A stretch of DNA of 64,000 nucleotides from Bacteroidaceae bacterium (GCA_024697945.1 JAILRU010000091.1:1-64000), one strand, 5' to 3'. Positions 8,478-17,514 are shown, numbered from the stretch's first letter. The notes: a model not told the origin generated them from the sequence alone. Translations and numbers: made by a program.

Positions 8478-8546
8478 AGATTTCTTTGGATTTTGTCTGC
8501 TTTTGGCGATTTATTTCCTTGGATTTTGTAATAATTCATCAAATTA

Positions 8547-8578
8547 TTTGTTTGGAAAATATCTTTTGTATATCTTTG
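8547..8578 (+). promoter_or_regulatory. Promoter of the AAA ATPase gene
   Basis: TTTG at 8547-8550, 20 bases, TATCTTTG at 8571-8578. The ATG at 8606 follows at 27 bases. It fits the Bacteroidetes consensus well. Confidence 0.7.
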
Positions 8579-8605
8579 CAGCCGATAAAACAAAATAAGT
8601 GAAAG

Positions 8606-9994
8606 ATGTATTATCCAAGATTCATAGATAGTTACCTGTCGGAATGGGCTTCACGTGAAACGCACAAGCCACTGCTACTCCGTGGCGCACGTCAGGTGGG
8701 CAAATCGACAGCCGTGCGTCATCTGGCAGAGGGTTTCGAGAGCTATGTGGAGATTAACTTCGAGAAACAGACGTCGTACATCCCGCTGTTTCAGGTGAAG
8801 GACATTGACGTAGAGAAGATTGTCTCACAGATAGCCGCTATGGCTGGGAAGCGCATTGTGCCAGGCAAGACGTTGCTTTTCTTGGACGAGGTGCAGGCCT
8901 GCCCAGAATCCATCATGTCGCTTTGGTTCTTCAAGGAAGATCTGCCCGAACTGCATGTGGTTGCTGCCGGCTCGCTGCTGGAGTTTGCCCTTGAAGACCT
9001 GTCATCGTTCGGCGTGGGGCGCATCCATTCCATGTTCATGTTCCCGATGACCTTCGACGAATTTCTTATTGCTAACGGCGAACAGTTGTTGATGGAAGCC
9101 CGAAACGGTGCCTCTTCATCCCAGCCACTCCCCAAACCCCTCTATGAGAAGCTGGTGGGGCTCACAAGGACCTTCATGCTTGTCGGCGGTATGCCCGAGG
9201 CTGTGGCTAAATGGGTGGAGACGCACGACTATCTGGCCTGCCAGGAGATACAGGATGATATTGTCGTGACCTACGAAGATGATTTCCCGAAATACCGCAA
9301 GAAGATCGACTCCACGTTGCTTCGCTACACCATGCGAAGTGTAGCTGTGCAGGTTACGGACAAGTTCGTCTTTTCTGCTGTGGAAGGTAACTACAAGGCA
9401 TCCGAGGTAAAGAAGGCACTGGATATGCTTACCAAGGCAGGAATAGTGATACCCGTGACTCATACCAACGGCAACGGATTGCCACTGGGGAGCGAGGCAG
9501 ACAAGGCATATCAGAAAATGCTGCTGCTCGACACGGGTCTGATGCTGCGCCTGTTGAATATGACCACAGGGGATATATCGGAACTTACCGAACAGATACT
9601 GACGAGCGATGTCACCGACCTGGTTAACAAGGGACCGATGGCCGAGATGCTGGCCGGACTCGAACTGCTGCACTACCGCACGCCCAATATCCGCCACGAG
9701 ATATACTACTGGCAGCGCCAGGCAAAGAACGCACAGGCCGAAGTGGATTACCTCTCCAGCTATCGTCAGACGGTACTGCCTATCGAAGTGAAAGCCGAAA
9801 AGCAGGGAGGCATGAAGAGCCTCTGGATCTTTATGCGCGAAAGGAAACTCACGAACGCCATCCGCTGCTCGCTGGAAAACTTTGGTGCCTTCGACTATCA
9901 AGACCCGGAGGTCAGCGGAGCCGTTCGTCACATACAGATTTGTCCGCTCTATGCCATATCGCAGATGAATCGGATGTTGTCCTACACTATCTAA
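8606..9994 (+). CDS. AAA ATPase of the AAA_14/DUF4143 family
   Basis: 462 residues, a typical length. Walker A is GARQVGKST (about 27-35) and Walker B LLFLDEVQA (about 90-98), followed by the SLLEFAL and FPMTFDEFL segments usual for this family. The C-terminal DUF4143 part contains a nuclease-like EVDYLSS...PIEVKAEKQGG pattern (about 375-398). Members are common in Bacteroidales; proposed roles include DNA processing or toxin-like functions, none established. It has its own promoter. Its 3' end abuts a BspA-like gene lacking a normal start, so it appears to have landed in or beside that gene. Confidence 0.9.
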   Translation: MYYPRFIDSYLSEWASRETHKPLLLRGARQVGKSTAVRHLAEGFESYVEINFEKQTSYIPLFQVKDIDVEKIVSQIAAMAGKRIVPGKTLLFLDEVQACPESIMSLWFFKEDLPELHVVAAGSLLEFALEDLSSFGVGRIHSMFMFPMTFDEFLIANGEQLLMEARNGASSSQPLPKPLYEKLVGLTRTFMLVGGMPEAVAKWVETHDYLACQEIQDDIVVTYEDDFPKYRKKIDSTLLRYTMRSVAVQVTDKFVFSAVEGNYKASEVKKALDMLTKAGIVIPVTHTNGNGLPLGSEADKAYQKMLLLDTGLMLRLLNMTTGDISELTEQILTSDVTDLVNKGPMAEMLAGLELLHYRTPNIRHEIYYWQRQAKNAQAEVDYLSSYRQTVLPIEVKAEKQGGMKSLWIFMRERKLTNAIRCSLENFGAFDYQDPEVSGAVRHIQICPLYAISQMNRMLSYTI

Positions 9995-10020
9995 ATTCCA
10001 AATTCTCACAATATCGCCCC

Positions 10021-11517
10021 GTGACCGTCACCGTGACGTTCAATAAGAAGTACAGCTTCGCAAATGGCGAGCTGCGCCTGCTCTTGGGAGATTTCAATAA
10101 CTATGGAAACGACGCCTTCGGCACGGACGTGACAGGAGACAGGAGCGCTGTGCTGAAGGTAACGGCCGCCGATGGCGTGCGCTTCACCGGGGTCTGTTCC
10201 AGCATGTTCCTGAACTTCAGCAACTGCACGGAGATAGACCTGAGCAAGGTGAATACTGCAGCCATGACCCACACGACGAGTATGTTTTCCGGGTGTACCA
10301 GCCTTAGCAAACTGAACATAAAGGGCTGGAACTTGCAGCAGGTGGAGTATATGTCAGAAATGTTCAAGGATTGTAAAAGCCTCCGGGAGATCGACCTGTC
10401 GGGCATCAACATGAACACTAGCGCCAGCATGACGGAGATGTTCACTTGTTCGGGTACAAATACTGGCGTGTGCAAGCTGACGCTGCCTGCCGGCATGGGC
10501 GTGACTGCGTCGATGTATCTCAACAAGGGCTATTACTCCGGTTATTACAACGGGGAATATCACAACAGCGGCTGGCAGCTCCTTGGGGACAAGACCGTTG
10601 TCTCAGGCACAGATCAGTACGACGGATGGACCTGGGCGACGCTGCCTGCACAGCCGACCACGGCGACCTTCGTATGGACGAAGATGCCCGAGGACTTCGT
10701 GCTCGAGTTGCCCGATGGCCAGGACAACAGCGCAACAGTGGCAGCGTGGGACGGCGTGACGACGAACGTCCAGCTGACAGGGCGCAAGCTGTGGAAGGAC
10801 GGCGACTGGAACACCATCTGTCTGCCGTTCCTGCTTGGAGCATACGAAATAATTACCAACCTAGGATACCCCGAAATTCAAGGTCTTGAAACATCGTTTA
10901 CCTACAATGCAAGCGGCGAGACTCGCTGGGATGAAGAGATAGACACAGAGGAGGGCTACATTTACCGTACCGGCTTCGAAGAGTCAACAGGAACGCTCCG
11001 CCTCTACTTTTATAATTCCGATGAAATCTATCCTGGTACGCCGTATCTCATCAAGTGGGAGAAGGACACAGATAACCCGTACATCGAAAGCCCAACGTTC
11101 ACTGACGTGACCATCGACACCAGCAGCGACGATGCCCTTGTCAGCAAGACGGTCACCAGTGCCGACGGCACAGTAAGCTTCGTCGGCAATTACGACAACC
11201 GCACCTTCGATGCCACCGACCAGAGCATCCTCTTCCTGGGCGAGAACAACACACTCTACTACCCGGGCATCGGCGCGCGCATCGGCGCCTTCAGAGCTTA
11301 CTTCCAGCTCACCGACCCCAGCGCCACAGTCAAGGAGTTCCGACTCAATTTCGGAGAAACCTCCGATGATGCCGATGGAATCGGCTTAATTCATAATTCA
11401 CAATTCATAATTCATAATGAAGGTGATTGGTACGACCTGAACGGCCGCAAGTTCAGTGGCAAGCCCAGCCAGAAGGGCATCTATATCATCAACGGCCAAA
11501 AGGTTGTAGTGAAGTAA
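10021..11517 (+). CDS. BspA-like leucine-rich surface protein, 5' truncated
   Basis: The frame is open from inside the ATPase gene (9940); the first reasonable start after that gene is GTG 10021 (VTVTVTFNKKYSF). BspA-type repeats (DUF285) are clear: CSSMFLNFSNCTEIDLS, TSMFSGCTSLSKLNIKGW, SEMFKDCKSLREIDLSG. The C-terminus ends GIYIINGQKVVVK, a tail seen on secreted Bacteroidales proteins. There is no signal peptide, which members normally have, so the 5' end was probably lost when the ATPase gene arrived. A word repeat reads in frame as LIHNSQFIIHNE just before the tail. It may be unexpressed. Confidence 0.7.
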   Translation: MTVTVTFNKKYSFANGELRLLLGDFNNYGNDAFGTDVTGDRSAVLKVTAADGVRFTGVCSSMFLNFSNCTEIDLSKVNTAAMTHTTSMFSGCTSLSKLNIKGWNLQQVEYMSEMFKDCKSLREIDLSGINMNTSASMTEMFTCSGTNTGVCKLTLPAGMGVTASMYLNKGYYSGYYNGEYHNSGWQLLGDKTVVSGTDQYDGWTWATLPAQPTTATFVWTKMPEDFVLELPDGQDNSATVAAWDGVTTNVQLTGRKLWKDGDWNTICLPFLLGAYEIITNLGYPEIQGLETSFTYNASGETRWDEEIDTEEGYIYRTGFEESTGTLRLYFYNSDEIYPGTPYLIKWEKDTDNPYIESPTFTDVTIDTSSDDALVSKTVTSADGTVSFVGNYDNRTFDATDQSILFLGENNTLYYPGIGARIGAFRAYFQLTDPSATVKEFRLNFGETSDDADGIGLIHNSQFIIHNEGDWYDLNGRKFSGKPSQKGIYIINGQKVVVK

Positions 11518-11527
11518 AACTATCCTG

Positions 11528-11569
11528 CCCTAAAGGCATCCCTCCCTTGGTGGAGGGAGCCTTAAAGGG
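11528..11569. repeat. GC-rich hairpin repeat
   Basis: CCCTAAAGGC and GCCTTAAAGGG flank an inner CCCTCC/GGAGGG hairpin. It lies 10 bases after the BspA-like stop and could act as a terminator. It belongs to the CCCTCCC family also found at 26593, 27234, 28211 and 58481. Confidence 0.6.
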
Positions 11570-11599
11570 TTGTTTATCCATTAAAAAAACAGATTTATC

Positions 11600-11788
11600 A
11601 TGATTAAGAAAGTATATCAGCAGCCCACAATAGTGGCAGTGAAGTTGCAGCACCAGGGCATTATTTGCTCGAGCATACAAACCCTGAGTTCTAATCTCGA
11701 CGGCGGCGATGCCATCAACTATGGTGGTGCCGGCACCGGCAGTGCCCGCACGAAGGAATCCAGCAACATCTGGGACGAAGAATGGTAA
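11600..11788 (+). CDS. Small conserved Prevotella-type peptide (62 aa)
   Basis: 62 residues: MIKKVYQQPTIVAVKL, then a Gly/Asn/Ser-rich stretch (DGGDAINYGGAGTGSARTKE) and the end SSNIWDEEW. Peptides with this layout (MKK-Y-x-P, low-complexity middle, acidic aromatic end) are frequent near secreted-protein genes in Prevotella, as I recall the family; their role is unknown. There is no signal peptide. A decayed relative of its C-terminal end, GVWDEEW and stop, lies at 23365-23407. Confidence 0.55.
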   Translation: MIKKVYQQPTIVAVKLQHQGIICSSIQTLSSNLDGGDAINYGGAGTGSARTKESSNIWDEEW

Positions 11789-11879
11789 GGGAAGCGGAGC
11801 TTCAAATTGATAATGGAGAATTGACAATTGATAATTTTTCGCTTTTCACTTTTTTTTGTACTTTGACATGCGTCGAAAG

Positions 11880-11949
11880 TACTTTCGCTCGACAATAAAA
11901 AGAAAAAAACTTTTTTCTTTTGTATTGTGCTCGCTTATTCGTACCTTTG
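11880..11949 (+). repeat. Promoter-bearing element, direct copy
   Basis: Partner of the inverted copy at 3361-3428. It includes the palindrome CGAAAGTACTTTCG at its left border and a complete promoter: TTTG 11919-11922, 19 bases, TACCTTTG 11942-11949. The promoter lies 26 bases before the regulator gene at 11975. Confidence 0.75.
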
Positions 11950-11974
11950 CCGCTGATTTTAGCCAAACATAAAG

Positions 11975-13591
11975 ATGAAGAAGGCGACATACATCATATT
12001 GTTATGTGCTGCGGTGGCCCTGACTGCGGGCTGCGCGGACGAGAAGGCGGGCGGTTCCATGAGCGAAAAGGTATATACTGCCCTTACGTGGCGCGATGAT
12101 GCCATGGAATATGACAGAGCCGGACAGATGCGGATAGCGGAGCTGTATTATCGGAAATCCTACGAGATATTGAAGGATAACCCATCACAGGATTGGGACA
12201 TCTATGCTGAAGCGGGCTACCGCTATGCCTGTATGCTCTATCAGCGTGACGACATGGAGGGAGCGCTGGCCGTCGTTAACGAGATGTTGGACAAGGCCGA
12301 AGGCCAGAAAGAATTCCCCACCACGGTCAGGACGGGCCTGCTCTCTCTGATGGCACAATGCCAGTTGCACCTTGCTATGCCCGAAGCGGCAAAACAGACC
12401 TTTGCCAAAGCCTATCAGAATGAGTTGACAGTATTAGGTGGCGAGGAAAAGGGAGACTTCAATTTGGCCATCATGTGCTCGAACATCTTTTATTCGCTGT
12501 TTGAAATTGGTGAATATGATGAAGCAAAGAAATGGCTTGACCGCTATGAGTGTGAAATCCTTGCCTGTGAGAAGTTCGGCATAGGCGACTCCGCTCTGAT
12601 TGAAGAACACAAAGGGAGCATAGCTTTGTACAAGGCCCGATACCTGCAGGCTACGGGTCGCATGGGTGAGGCAGCCACCGTCTATGCCGCCATTCCCCGC
12701 AGCCGTATTTTTCTGGGGGAGAACATGCTGGATGCCACCGGCTACCTGATGGCTGCCGGACGCTACGACGAAGCCGCCTACTGGTATGAACAGTCCGACA
12801 GCACTTTCCTGACCACCATCGGAACAGAAACGACATTCGACAACATCGTCTCCTACCTCAGCCCCCGCTATTTTGTTTATCGCAAGGCCGGACGTACCGA
12901 CAAGGCATTGGCCATGGCCGACAGCATCTGTGCCCACATCGACTCTGCCCTCGTCCACCAAAAGAAAAGCGACGCGGCCGAGTTGGCTGTCATCTACCAG
13001 ACGCACGAGAAGGATATGCAACTGGCGAACCAGCGATTCACCATCTCCCTGCACCGCCTTTTCGCCGTCGCCCTTGTCGTCATCCTCTTGCTCATAGCCT
13101 GGCAGCTTTGGCGCTCCCATATATATAATAAGGTATTGTCTGCGAAGAACCGCCACCTGCTGGCTGAGATTGAGAAGCAGGAGCGAAAAGAGCAGCAGGC
13201 CATTGAACAGTTGAATGCCGAACCCGAGGCCACACTCACCACCGAGCAGCAGCTTTACCGCCGCCTCTGCACCATCATGTCTGAACAGCGACCCTACACC
13301 AACGAGGCACTGAACCGCGATACGCTGGCACGGCTTCTCGGCACCAATGCCAAGTATGTGGAGCAGGCCATCCGCGAGTGTTCCGACGGCGAGACCGTCG
13401 GTGACTTCATCACTCGCCACCGTCTGGAGTATGTGACCCATCTGCTGAGAACCACCGACGACTCCATCAGCCTTATCGGTGAGCTATCGGGCATTCCCAA
13501 CCGTGCCACCCTCGCCCGTCTCTTCCGCAACGCCTATGGCATGACTTGCAGCGAGTACCGAGAAGCCGTCAAGTCGAAAGCAACAGAATAA
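11975..13591 (+). CDS. Membrane-bound AraC-type regulator with periplasmic TPR domain
   Basis: 538 residues. The N-terminus is a lipoprotein-like signal (ALTAGCADEKAGG). Residues about 30-350 are TPR-like helical repeats (AGQMRIAELYYRKSYEIL; AGRYDEAAYWYEQS). One membrane helix (about 361-379) and a coiled coil precede an AraC-type helix-turn-helix (about 440-535: NRDTLARLLGTNAKYVEQAI, and SLIGELSGIPNRATLARLFR). Sensor and DNA-binding output are thus in one chain. The plan matches the phosphatase sensor at 3452 with a different output. It probably controls neighbouring secreted-protein genes (inference). Its promoter lies in a repeated element and a strong terminator follows. Confidence 0.88.
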   Translation: MKKATYIILLCAAVALTAGCADEKAGGSMSEKVYTALTWRDDAMEYDRAGQMRIAELYYRKSYEILKDNPSQDWDIYAEAGYRYACMLYQRDDMEGALAVVNEMLDKAEGQKEFPTTVRTGLLSLMAQCQLHLAMPEAAKQTFAKAYQNELTVLGGEEKGDFNLAIMCSNIFYSLFEIGEYDEAKKWLDRYECEILACEKFGIGDSALIEEHKGSIALYKARYLQATGRMGEAATVYAAIPRSRIFLGENMLDATGYLMAAGRYDEAAYWYEQSDSTFLTTIGTETTFDNIVSYLSPRYFVYRKAGRTDKALAMADSICAHIDSALVHQKKSDAAELAVIYQTHEKDMQLANQRFTISLHRLFAVALVVILLLIAWQLWRSHIYNKVLSAKNRHLLAEIEKQERKEQQAIEQLNAEPEATLTTEQQLYRRLCTIMSEQRPYTNEALNRDTLARLLGTNAKYVEQAIRECSDGETVGDFITRHRLEYVTHLLRTTDDSISLIGELSGIPNRATLARLFRNAYGMTCSEYREAVKSKATE

Positions 13592-13605
13592 AGGACTTCA
13601 AGAAT

Positions 13606-13649
13606 GACCGCCGCCGAGACCCCGAAAGGAGCCTCGGCGGCGGTCTTTT
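13606..13649 (+). terminator. Strong terminator after the AraC-type regulator
   Basis: A perfect 13-base stem (GACCGCCGCCGAG 13606-13618 with CTCGGCGGCGGTC 13633-13645) followed by TTTTG. Confidence 0.8.
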
Positions 13650-13724
13650 GTCCCCTTTCTGCAGTTTTTCCAAATATGATACATATTTTTCCTAAAATGA
13701 TACTTCCGTTTTGCTGGCTCTCCG

Positions 13725-13732
13725 TACCTTTG
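13725..13732 (+). promoter_or_regulatory. -7 promoter box before the second 64-aa gene
   Basis: TACCTTTG, 18 bases before ATG 13751, so the transcript leader would be very short. Confidence 0.6.
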
Positions 13733-13750
13733 TGGCAAAATTCAGACAAA

Positions 13751-13945
13751 ATGGATACATCATTTGTTATAGCAGTGGCCTTGGGCGTCGCCTTCGTGGT
13801 GGTAATCCTCGCCATGGTGGCCGTCATCGTCTTCCAGCGGTGGCGCATCAGCGACCAGAATGCCCACCTGAAGCAGTTCATCGACGAGAACGTGGAACTG
13901 CACGAGAAATTGGAAAGGGAAAAAATAACAAGGAGAAGTAGATAA
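13751..13945 (+). CDS. Small single-pass membrane protein, copy 2
   Basis: 64 residues, about 85-90% identical to the protein at 2189: the membrane helix and RWRISDQN are unchanged, the tail differs (ENVELHEKLEREKITRRSR). The -7 box places transcription start only about 12 bases before the ATG, which supports this start. It precedes the C10 protease by 52 bases, part of which is AATTCAAAATTC words. Function unknown. Confidence 0.7.
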   Translation: MDTSFVIAVALGVAFVVVILAMVAVIVFQRWRISDQNAHLKQFIDENVELHEKLEREKITRRSR

Positions 13946-13997
13946 TTCAAAATTCAAAATTCAAAATTGCCTCGCGGCATCTACATCCACAATTACT

Positions 13998-16532
13998 ATG
14001 ATGAAAAAGATTTTTATGACGTGGGCAGCCGTCCTATGCTGCTGGGTGACGCTCTGCGCCCAACAATTGACAGAGCAGCAGGCGATGGAGCGCGCCCTGC
14101 AATATATGAATAGTGGAAAGGCATCGGCCAAAGCCCGCCGCATGGCTGCACCGGCCAATGGTGGCAACATGAAACTTGAGGCCGCTCCCGTGGAGGCCGA
14201 GAAGATTTACGCCTTCAACATCGAGGGCGGTGGCTTCGTCATCGCCTCGGGCGACCAGCGCACCCTGCCCGTGCTCGGTTACAGCACAACGGGCAGCATC
14301 GACTGGGAACAGATGCCGGAGAACATGCGTGCCTGGCTGAAGCAGTATGACGAGGCCATCGCCACGCTCGGCCACCGCAGGGACTTCCGCGACGGCGAAC
14401 AGACGGTCACGTTGTATGGACAAGACGCAACCACAGCCTGTCAGTCGCGTCGTGCCGAACGCATGGCCGTGGAGCCGCTCATCAAGACCCACTGGGATCA
14501 GAATGCACCCTATTGGGACCAAGTTCCGACCTACCAAGGACCGGAATCGAATCTACGCAACAAGCAGTGCTACGCGGGCTGCGTCGCAACGGCCATGGCG
14601 CAGGTCATGAACTACTGGCAGTGGCCCAACACGGTGCCCAACGGACTGCCGGACTACGACTGTAACATCCCATACAACGGTGGTAAATACACGTGGCATA
14701 TCGGTGCCCTGCCTCCGACATGGTTCGACTGGGACAACATGGCCGATGACTATGGCTACTACGACCCTGAGATAAACTATATACGTTTGGAGACCACCGA
14801 GGCTCAGGACAAGGCCGTCGCAACCCTTATGCGCTACTGCGGACAGTCCGTCAAGATGGTGTATGGCCCACGCGAGTTAGGCGGCTCCGGTGCAAACGGC
14901 ACCGATGTTGCAAAAGCGCTCACCAACTACTTCGACTACAACGCTGCACAAAACATCAGGCACGCGAGCTTCCCTGGTATTGATGAGTGGGAGGAAATTA
15001 TCTACAGCGAGTTAGCTGCAGGACGTCCAATGGTCTATTGCGGCCTAAACGACTCCGGCGGTGGCCATGCCTTCGTGTGCGACGGCTACGACGGCAACGG
15101 CCTGTTTCATATCAACTGGGGCTGGAGCGGTGCAGATGACGGCTACTTTGCGCTCGCCGTGCTCAATCCATATAACAATACCGGATCGGGCAGCGGCAGC
15201 AGCGGCATCGGATATTGCATCAATGAGGGTGCCATCATCTACACCGACCCGCACATGGAGCCGCAACCTTTGATGCACCACGATTTCGGCAGCAGTTTCT
15301 ACCAGTACGACCCCATCCAATTCAATAACAACATGGCGGCGTTTTACTATACGTTCTATGAGAGCTACAACGAGGTGGCCGACAACGCCTTAGGCACCAT
15401 CGACTCCGAAGGCAATCTCCACCCCTTGTTCATGGCCGATCCGAACGACAGCATCGTTTACTCATGCAAGGTTTTCGACTACAACTACTTCATAGTGGAA
15501 ATTGATTCAACCATGTTCGCCCCCGGACAGTACGTCACCCTCTACCCCATGCTGCGCTTCCGCCACCCGGGTGAGCAGTGGCAGATTATCCCCCCGATGG
15601 AGCAGAACCTGACCGTGGGGCGCGACAACGAGGGCCACTTCTTCATGCGCTCGAACCAGAAGGTTTATGACATGCAACTCGTTGGCATCGGCATCACCAA
15701 GGGCACCGGCCGACTGGATGAGCGCAGCGACCTCACCATCCGCGTCCGCAACAACGAACCGACGGACTATGTCAGCTACCTCTCTCTCGTCCCATACTAT
15801 CTCGGTCACATCACGCCGGAGGAGTATGAGACCGCTCCCGACTTGGCCCGGGGCAGTGTGATGCGATGTGGCGCCTACATCCCAGCAGGTGGCGAGGCCG
15901 ACGTCACTTTTAGCTTCGTTCCTGAATACGGCGGCACCGTGGCCATCGCTGCCTACACCACTAACCGATTCATCGGTGATTTGCCGCTCGAACTCAACAA
16001 CGACACGCTGACCAACTACAATGCATACGTGGAGAACAAGAGCTACCTCTCGCGCGACGGCGCCCAGTGGTACTGGAACGTAGAGCTGGCTGACCGCATC
16101 GGCGTCAAAATGTCGCACTGGGTTCCGTCAGACAATCTTTACTTGCGTGTACGCCACTACCTCAATGACGAACTAGTGAAGAACGTCAAAGAAAACACTG
16201 GCCTTAAGGAATACCTCGCCGCCCTGCCCGACAACATCGGCACCGGCAACTACACCTTCACCTACCAGATGCCGATTGAGGTCGGCCAGCCGGGTGAATA
16301 TTACTTCGACTCCTGCCTCGCCGAGATAGCGAACGAAGAGCTGCTCAGCTATTGCTGTCCCATGGTTTACCGCTTCACCATCGACGCCTCCAACACCACA
16401 GGCATTGAATCAATTCAAAATGAAGAATTAAGAATGAAGAATGAGGATACCATTTATAACCTCTCCGGTCAGCGCCTGCAGAAGATGCAGAAAGGCATCA
16501 ATATCGTAAACGGAAACAAAATCATCAAATAA
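13998..16532 (+). CDS. C10 family (streptopain-like) cysteine protease
   Basis: 844 residues. Shared-type signal peptide (MMKKIFMTWAAVLCC, cleavage near LCAQ), then a Spi-type prodomain (about 25-165: GGGFVIASGDQRTLPVLGYS) and the catalytic domain with Cys195 in CYAGCVATAMAQVM and His357 in GGGHAFVCDGYDG; NWGWSGADDGYF follows as usual. Beta-rich domains fill about 420-800. The C-terminus (IYNLSGQRLQKMQKGINIVN) is a secretion-type tail. Relatives are Bacteroides fragilis Bfp proteases and interpain A of Prevotella intermedia. Word repeats encode SIQNEELRMKNED just before the tail. A decayed copy of the prodomain lies at 8253. Confidence 0.92.
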   Translation: MMKKIFMTWAAVLCCWVTLCAQQLTEQQAMERALQYMNSGKASAKARRMAAPANGGNMKLEAAPVEAEKIYAFNIEGGGFVIASGDQRTLPVLGYSTTGSIDWEQMPENMRAWLKQYDEAIATLGHRRDFRDGEQTVTLYGQDATTACQSRRAERMAVEPLIKTHWDQNAPYWDQVPTYQGPESNLRNKQCYAGCVATAMAQVMNYWQWPNTVPNGLPDYDCNIPYNGGKYTWHIGALPPTWFDWDNMADDYGYYDPEINYIRLETTEAQDKAVATLMRYCGQSVKMVYGPRELGGSGANGTDVAKALTNYFDYNAAQNIRHASFPGIDEWEEIIYSELAAGRPMVYCGLNDSGGGHAFVCDGYDGNGLFHINWGWSGADDGYFALAVLNPYNNTGSGSGSSGIGYCINEGAIIYTDPHMEPQPLMHHDFGSSFYQYDPIQFNNNMAAFYYTFYESYNEVADNALGTIDSEGNLHPLFMADPNDSIVYSCKVFDYNYFIVEIDSTMFAPGQYVTLYPMLRFRHPGEQWQIIPPMEQNLTVGRDNEGHFFMRSNQKVYDMQLVGIGITKGTGRLDERSDLTIRVRNNEPTDYVSYLSLVPYYLGHITPEEYETAPDLARGSVMRCGAYIPAGGEADVTFSFVPEYGGTVAIAAYTTNRFIGDLPLELNNDTLTNYNAYVENKSYLSRDGAQWYWNVELADRIGVKMSHWVPSDNLYLRVRHYLNDELVKNVKENTGLKEYLAALPDNIGTGNYTFTYQMPIEVGQPGEYYFDSCLAEIANEELLSYCCPMVYRFTIDASNTTGIESIQNEELRMKNEDTIYNLSGQRLQKMQKGINIVNGNKIIK

Positions 16533-16584
16533 TTTTACTTCCCATTTAACTTTATAGATTTCAATCAATTAACACAAACAAACA

Positions 16585-17370
16585 ATGAAAAAGATTATGA
16601 TGACGCTTGCAGCCGTCCTTTGCTGCGCAATGACAACAGTGTTCACATCTTGCTCTTCCGAGGAGGAACACCCCGTTACCTACAGGTATGAAGTGAAGTC
16701 GGTGGATGTCGCAAGGTACTACCTCGACGAATACCAACAGTTACAAGCAGCTTTCAACAGCGCCGTCGGTACCGATGGAAAGGTCTATACATACCATAAA
16801 GATAACCAGGACAGTAAGATGAGATCCGCTTGCGATAAAGTCAAGAATCAGTACACCGACATCCAGAGCGTCTATCTCAAGTTCGACCTCATCCGCATCG
16901 CGAGCGCCGTTGGAAGCGAGGATGTATCGACTGTCATCGCCTCCTACGAGTTCGGTCAGGCTCTCACCAAGCCATACGTCTATTACGCCTTCGTCACCAA
17001 CAGGGATGAAGCCTACGCCGCATTGGAGGCCAAGAAAGCCACACTCGACGAAGAGACCTACAAGGCCAGCCTCCAGACTCTGAGGGCATTGGTGGGCGAA
17101 CACACGGTCACCACTTTGCCATCGGGAGGCACTCAAATATCCCATGTCAGCTCGGTGTTCGAAATGCAATATCAGGATGAGTTCGTGAAGCCCTGGCTGG
17201 ACAATGAGACCAGCACTCAGAACCTCACGACCACCTGCAACCAAATCGCCGATGAGCACGCCAACGATGTGCTGGCCGTAGATGTCATCGTCACCGTCAC
17301 CAAGACCGGCTTCTTCGACAAGAAGGTTACCGAGGTATGGAGAAGGACTTTCCCTGCCAACGTAGAGTAA
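16585..17370 (+). CDS. Lipoprotein of unknown function with the shared signal peptide
   Basis: 261 residues. Signal peptide MKKIMMTLAAVLCC with lipobox FTSCSSEEEHP, again of the shared DNA type. The mature part has a beta strand start (YRYEVKSVDVARYY) and mixed helices (ATLDEETYKASLQTLRALVG). It opens with a YxYxV pattern like that following the lipobox of the C11 protease (EYTYNISMNF), perhaps a common N-terminal fold. No catalytic motif seen. It lies between the C10 and MACPF genes and may be co-transcribed with them. Confidence 0.65.
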   Translation: MKKIMMTLAAVLCCAMTTVFTSCSSEEEHPVTYRYEVKSVDVARYYLDEYQQLQAAFNSAVGTDGKVYTYHKDNQDSKMRSACDKVKNQYTDIQSVYLKFDLIRIASAVGSEDVSTVIASYEFGQALTKPYVYYAFVTNRDEAYAALEAKKATLDEETYKASLQTLRALVGEHTVTTLPSGGTQISHVSSVFEMQYQDEFVKPWLDNETSTQNLTTTCNQIADEHANDVLAVDVIVTVTKTGFFDKKVTEVWRRTFPANVE

Positions 17371-17393
17371 CTTAACCCTTCTGCGACCAGGAG

Positions 17394-17514
17394 ATGAACG
17401 CAATATTCAGAATGCCCAAGCTCTGGGGCGACATTTTGCATAATAAGGTTGATGTATGCCACAGGCTACAAGACCAAGTGGGGCCAGTGGAAAAGACAAT
17501 TCAAGGACAAATAA
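17394..17514 (+). pseudogene. Gene debris: MNAIFRMPKLWG start joined to a foreign tail
   Basis: Bases 17394-17429 read MNAIFRMPKLWG and are repeated exactly at 23329-23364. About 20 bases later a second frame (17452-17514) reads MYATGYKTKWGQWKRQFKDK and stops, like the C-terminus of another protein. Neither piece is a complete gene; the stretch looks like two joined gene ends. Confidence 0.5.

Larger units (their letters stand above)
13579..14042 (+). repeat. Copy 2 of the duplicated module
   Basis: Partner of 1914-2487. This copy retains the terminator hairpin and the compact promoter-to-gene spacing, so it is the likelier parent. It ends within the signal-peptide codons of the C10 protease. 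Confidence 0.85.

Noticed and set aside
12434-13441. 335-codon frame opposite the AraC-type regulator
   Set aside because: Antisense shadow caused by high GC at third positions.
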